DNA of 64,000 nucleotides from Devosia litorisediminis (lineage in GTDB: Bacteria; Pseudomonadota; Alphaproteobacteria; Rhizobiales; Devosiaceae). The stretch is from NCBI RefSeq assembly GCF_018334155.1, contig NZ_JAGXTP010000001.1, forward strand, positions 1,612,001 to 1,676,000. Direction: 5' to 3'. The notes beneath the pieces were generated by a model, which did no database searches, was not told the origin of the DNA, and was given only the letters and a program-made list of their open reading frames with translations. Shown one piece after another: positions 62,857-64,000 of the stretch (the first letter of the stretch is position 1; each line of letters opens with the position of its first letter). Both the position numbers and the translations under genes were made by a program.

Positions 62857-62879
62857 AAGGGGCGCCGCAGCGCCCCCTT
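62857..62879. terminator. Bidirectional terminator between DUF805 gene and gyrA
   Basis: AAGGGGCGC-CGCA-GCGCCCCCTT, strong stem with A-run and T-run flanks, between convergent genes. Confidence 0.75.
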
Positions 62880-62902
62880 CACCTATTCAATGATCGCCGC
62901 GA

Positions 62903-64000
62903 TCAGTCTTCGGTCGGTGTCTCAGGGGCGTCTGGTGCCTCGGGCGCATCGGGTGTCTCAGGCGGCGTGGTGCCTTCAGTCCCCTCGATAGCCTGGGCAC
63001 CCTCGTTGCCCTCTTCTTCCTCGACCGCTTCGGGCTCGCGGATATGCTCGACCGACATCACCTTTTCATCAGCGGCCGTATCGAACACGATCACGCCCTG
63101 GCTGCCACGGCTGACGATGCGGATCGGCTTGTCACCGCCGACGGGCAGACGAATGGTCTGGCCGCCATCGCTGATCAGCATGATCTGGTCTTCGTCTTCC
63201 ACGGGGAAGCTGGACACCAGATTACCGTTCCGCTTGTTGACCGCCATGGCCACAATGCCCTTACCGCCGCGGCCGGTGATCCGGTATTCGTGGCTCGAGG
63301 TGCGCTTGCCATAGCCGTTCTCGGAGATGGTCAGGATGAACTGCTCAATGGCGCTCATCTGGGCGTAGCGTTCCTGCGGCAGATCGCCGGCAACCACATC
63401 CGCCTCGTCCGAACCGGCATCTTCGGCCTGCTCTTCACCGCGCACCGCACGGCTCATCTTGAGATAGGCGGCCCGCTCTTCGGCGGTCGCGTCGGAGTGG
63501 TTGATCACGGCCATCGAGATAACGACGTCATCCTTGGCCAGATTGATGCCGCGTACACCCATGGAATCGCGCCCCTTGAACAGGCGCACATCATCGGTGC
63601 GGAAGCGGATCGCCTGGCCCATGGCGGTAGTCAGCAGCACGTCATCATTGATCGTTGCCGTCTCGACGCCGACGATCTGGTCGCCCTCATCGAGCTTCAT
63701 GGCGATCTTGCCGTTCTGGCGTACTTCAATGAAGTCGGCCAGCGAGTTGCGGCGGACCGTGCCGCGCGTGGTGGCGAACATGATGTCCAGATTTGCCCAG
63801 CTGGTCTCGTCCTCGGGCAATGGCATGATGGTGGTCAGCCGTTCACCCTGCTCAAGCGGCAGGATGTTGATCAACGCCTTGCCCTTGGCATTGGCCTGCG
63901 CCAATGGCAGGCGCCAGACCTTGAGCTTGTAGGCAATGCCGCGGCTGGTGAAGAACAGCACGGGCGTATGGGTATTGGCCACGAACAGGCGGGCGACGAA
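62903..64000 (-). CDS. gyrA: DNA gyrase subunit A, C-terminal part (5' end outside window)
   Basis: 366 codons read to the right edge. Beta-pinwheel repeats of the DNA-wrapping domain are clear: TSRGIAYKLKVWRLP, RGTVRRNSLADF, MGQAIRFRTDDVRLFKGRDSMGVRGI (GyrA-box-like RGRD variant) and YRITGRGGKGIVAM. The protein ends with an acidic, proline-rich tail made of PDAPEAPDAPETP-like units. Confidence 0.95.
   Translation of the reverse strand, partial: FVARLFVANTHTPVLFFTSRGIAYKLKVWRLPLAQANAKGKALINILPLEQGERLTTIMPLPEDETSWANLDIMFATTRGTVRRNSLADFIEVRQNGKIAMKLDEGDQIVGVETATINDDVLLTTAMGQAIRFRTDDVRLFKGRDSMGVRGINLAKDDVVISMAVINHSDATAEERAAYLKMSRAVRGEEQAEDAGSDEADVVAGDLPQERYAQMSAIEQFILTISENGYGKRTSSHEYRITGRGGKGIVAMAVNKRNGNLVSSFPVEDEDQIMLISDGGQTIRLPVGGDKPIRIVSRGSQGVIVFDTAADEKVMSVEHIREPEAVEEEEGNEGAQAIEGTEGTTPPETPDAPEAPDAPETPTED

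Overview
The window is high-GC DNA with very dense, often overlapping genes. It most resembles a Hyphomicrobiales (Rhizobiales) alphaproteobacterium, probably Devosia or a close relative. Pointers are the housekeeping block gyrA - coaD - two cyclophilins - queA - tgt, an IalB-family protein, a GH2/galactonate locus, ScfR-like XRE regulators and many YeeE/YedE sulfur transporters. The genus call is inference from remembered gene content and order; no search was run.

Layout. 1-5.5 kb: a truncated GH2 glycosidase divergent from a galactonate dehydratase, an SDR and a FadR-type GntR regulator, consistent with an oxidative galactose pathway; two copies of a putative GntR operator lie in the divergent intergenic region. 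5.5-11.3 kb: a sulfur/redox and low-oxygen cluster with TrxC, a small membrane protein, an exported double-rhodanese sulfurtransferase, a YeeE/YedE transporter, a striking Pro-Cys-Ser-Ala-Ala repeat protein translationally coupled to that transporter, a DUF6969-like protein, NrtS, a PRC-barrel protein and a universal stress protein behind a perfect FNR/FixK box. 11.3-14.7 kb: a TPP riboswitch and the ykoF-thiXZY thiamin-precursor import operon. 14.7-22 kb: small hypothetical genes, a nucleosidase, SleB, a FlhB-C-like/FliK-like pair, a glycosyltransferase, DUF1993 and a K+ channel with a zinc ribbon.

22-27 kb: a four-gene signalling operon (XRE/ScfR-like regulator, lone receiver, small membrane protein, SSS-transporter/histidine kinase). 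The XRE regulator carries a segment that looks like the kinase's own dimerization/phosphoacceptor helix, with the His conserved. 27-32.5 kb: a Tat-exported binding protein and a complete branched-chain-amino-acid-type ABC transporter. 32.5-35 kb: pxpBCA 5-oxoprolinase. 35-36.6 kb: short genes and a nuclease of atypical composition abutting tRNA-Ser(TGA). 36.6-40 kb: quinone oxidoreductase, paired YeeE/YedE half-proteins and a UbiH-like hydroxylase. 40-51 kb: ialB, mfd, sdhE, recG, a MepB-like gene, glmS, glmU. 51-64 kb: a SPOR-like membrane protein, tRNA-Lys, map, pgi, tgt, queA, a YdcZ-family membrane protein, two cyclophilins, coaD, a pentapeptide protein, an MFS carrier, DUF805 and the 3' part of gyrA.

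Strongest candidates for new biology: the Cys-repeat protein embedded in the sulfur cluster; the XRE regulator with an embedded kinase-like His helix; a TGT enzyme that appears to have lost its structural zinc site; interspersed double-hairpin repeats; and several unlisted small ORFs.
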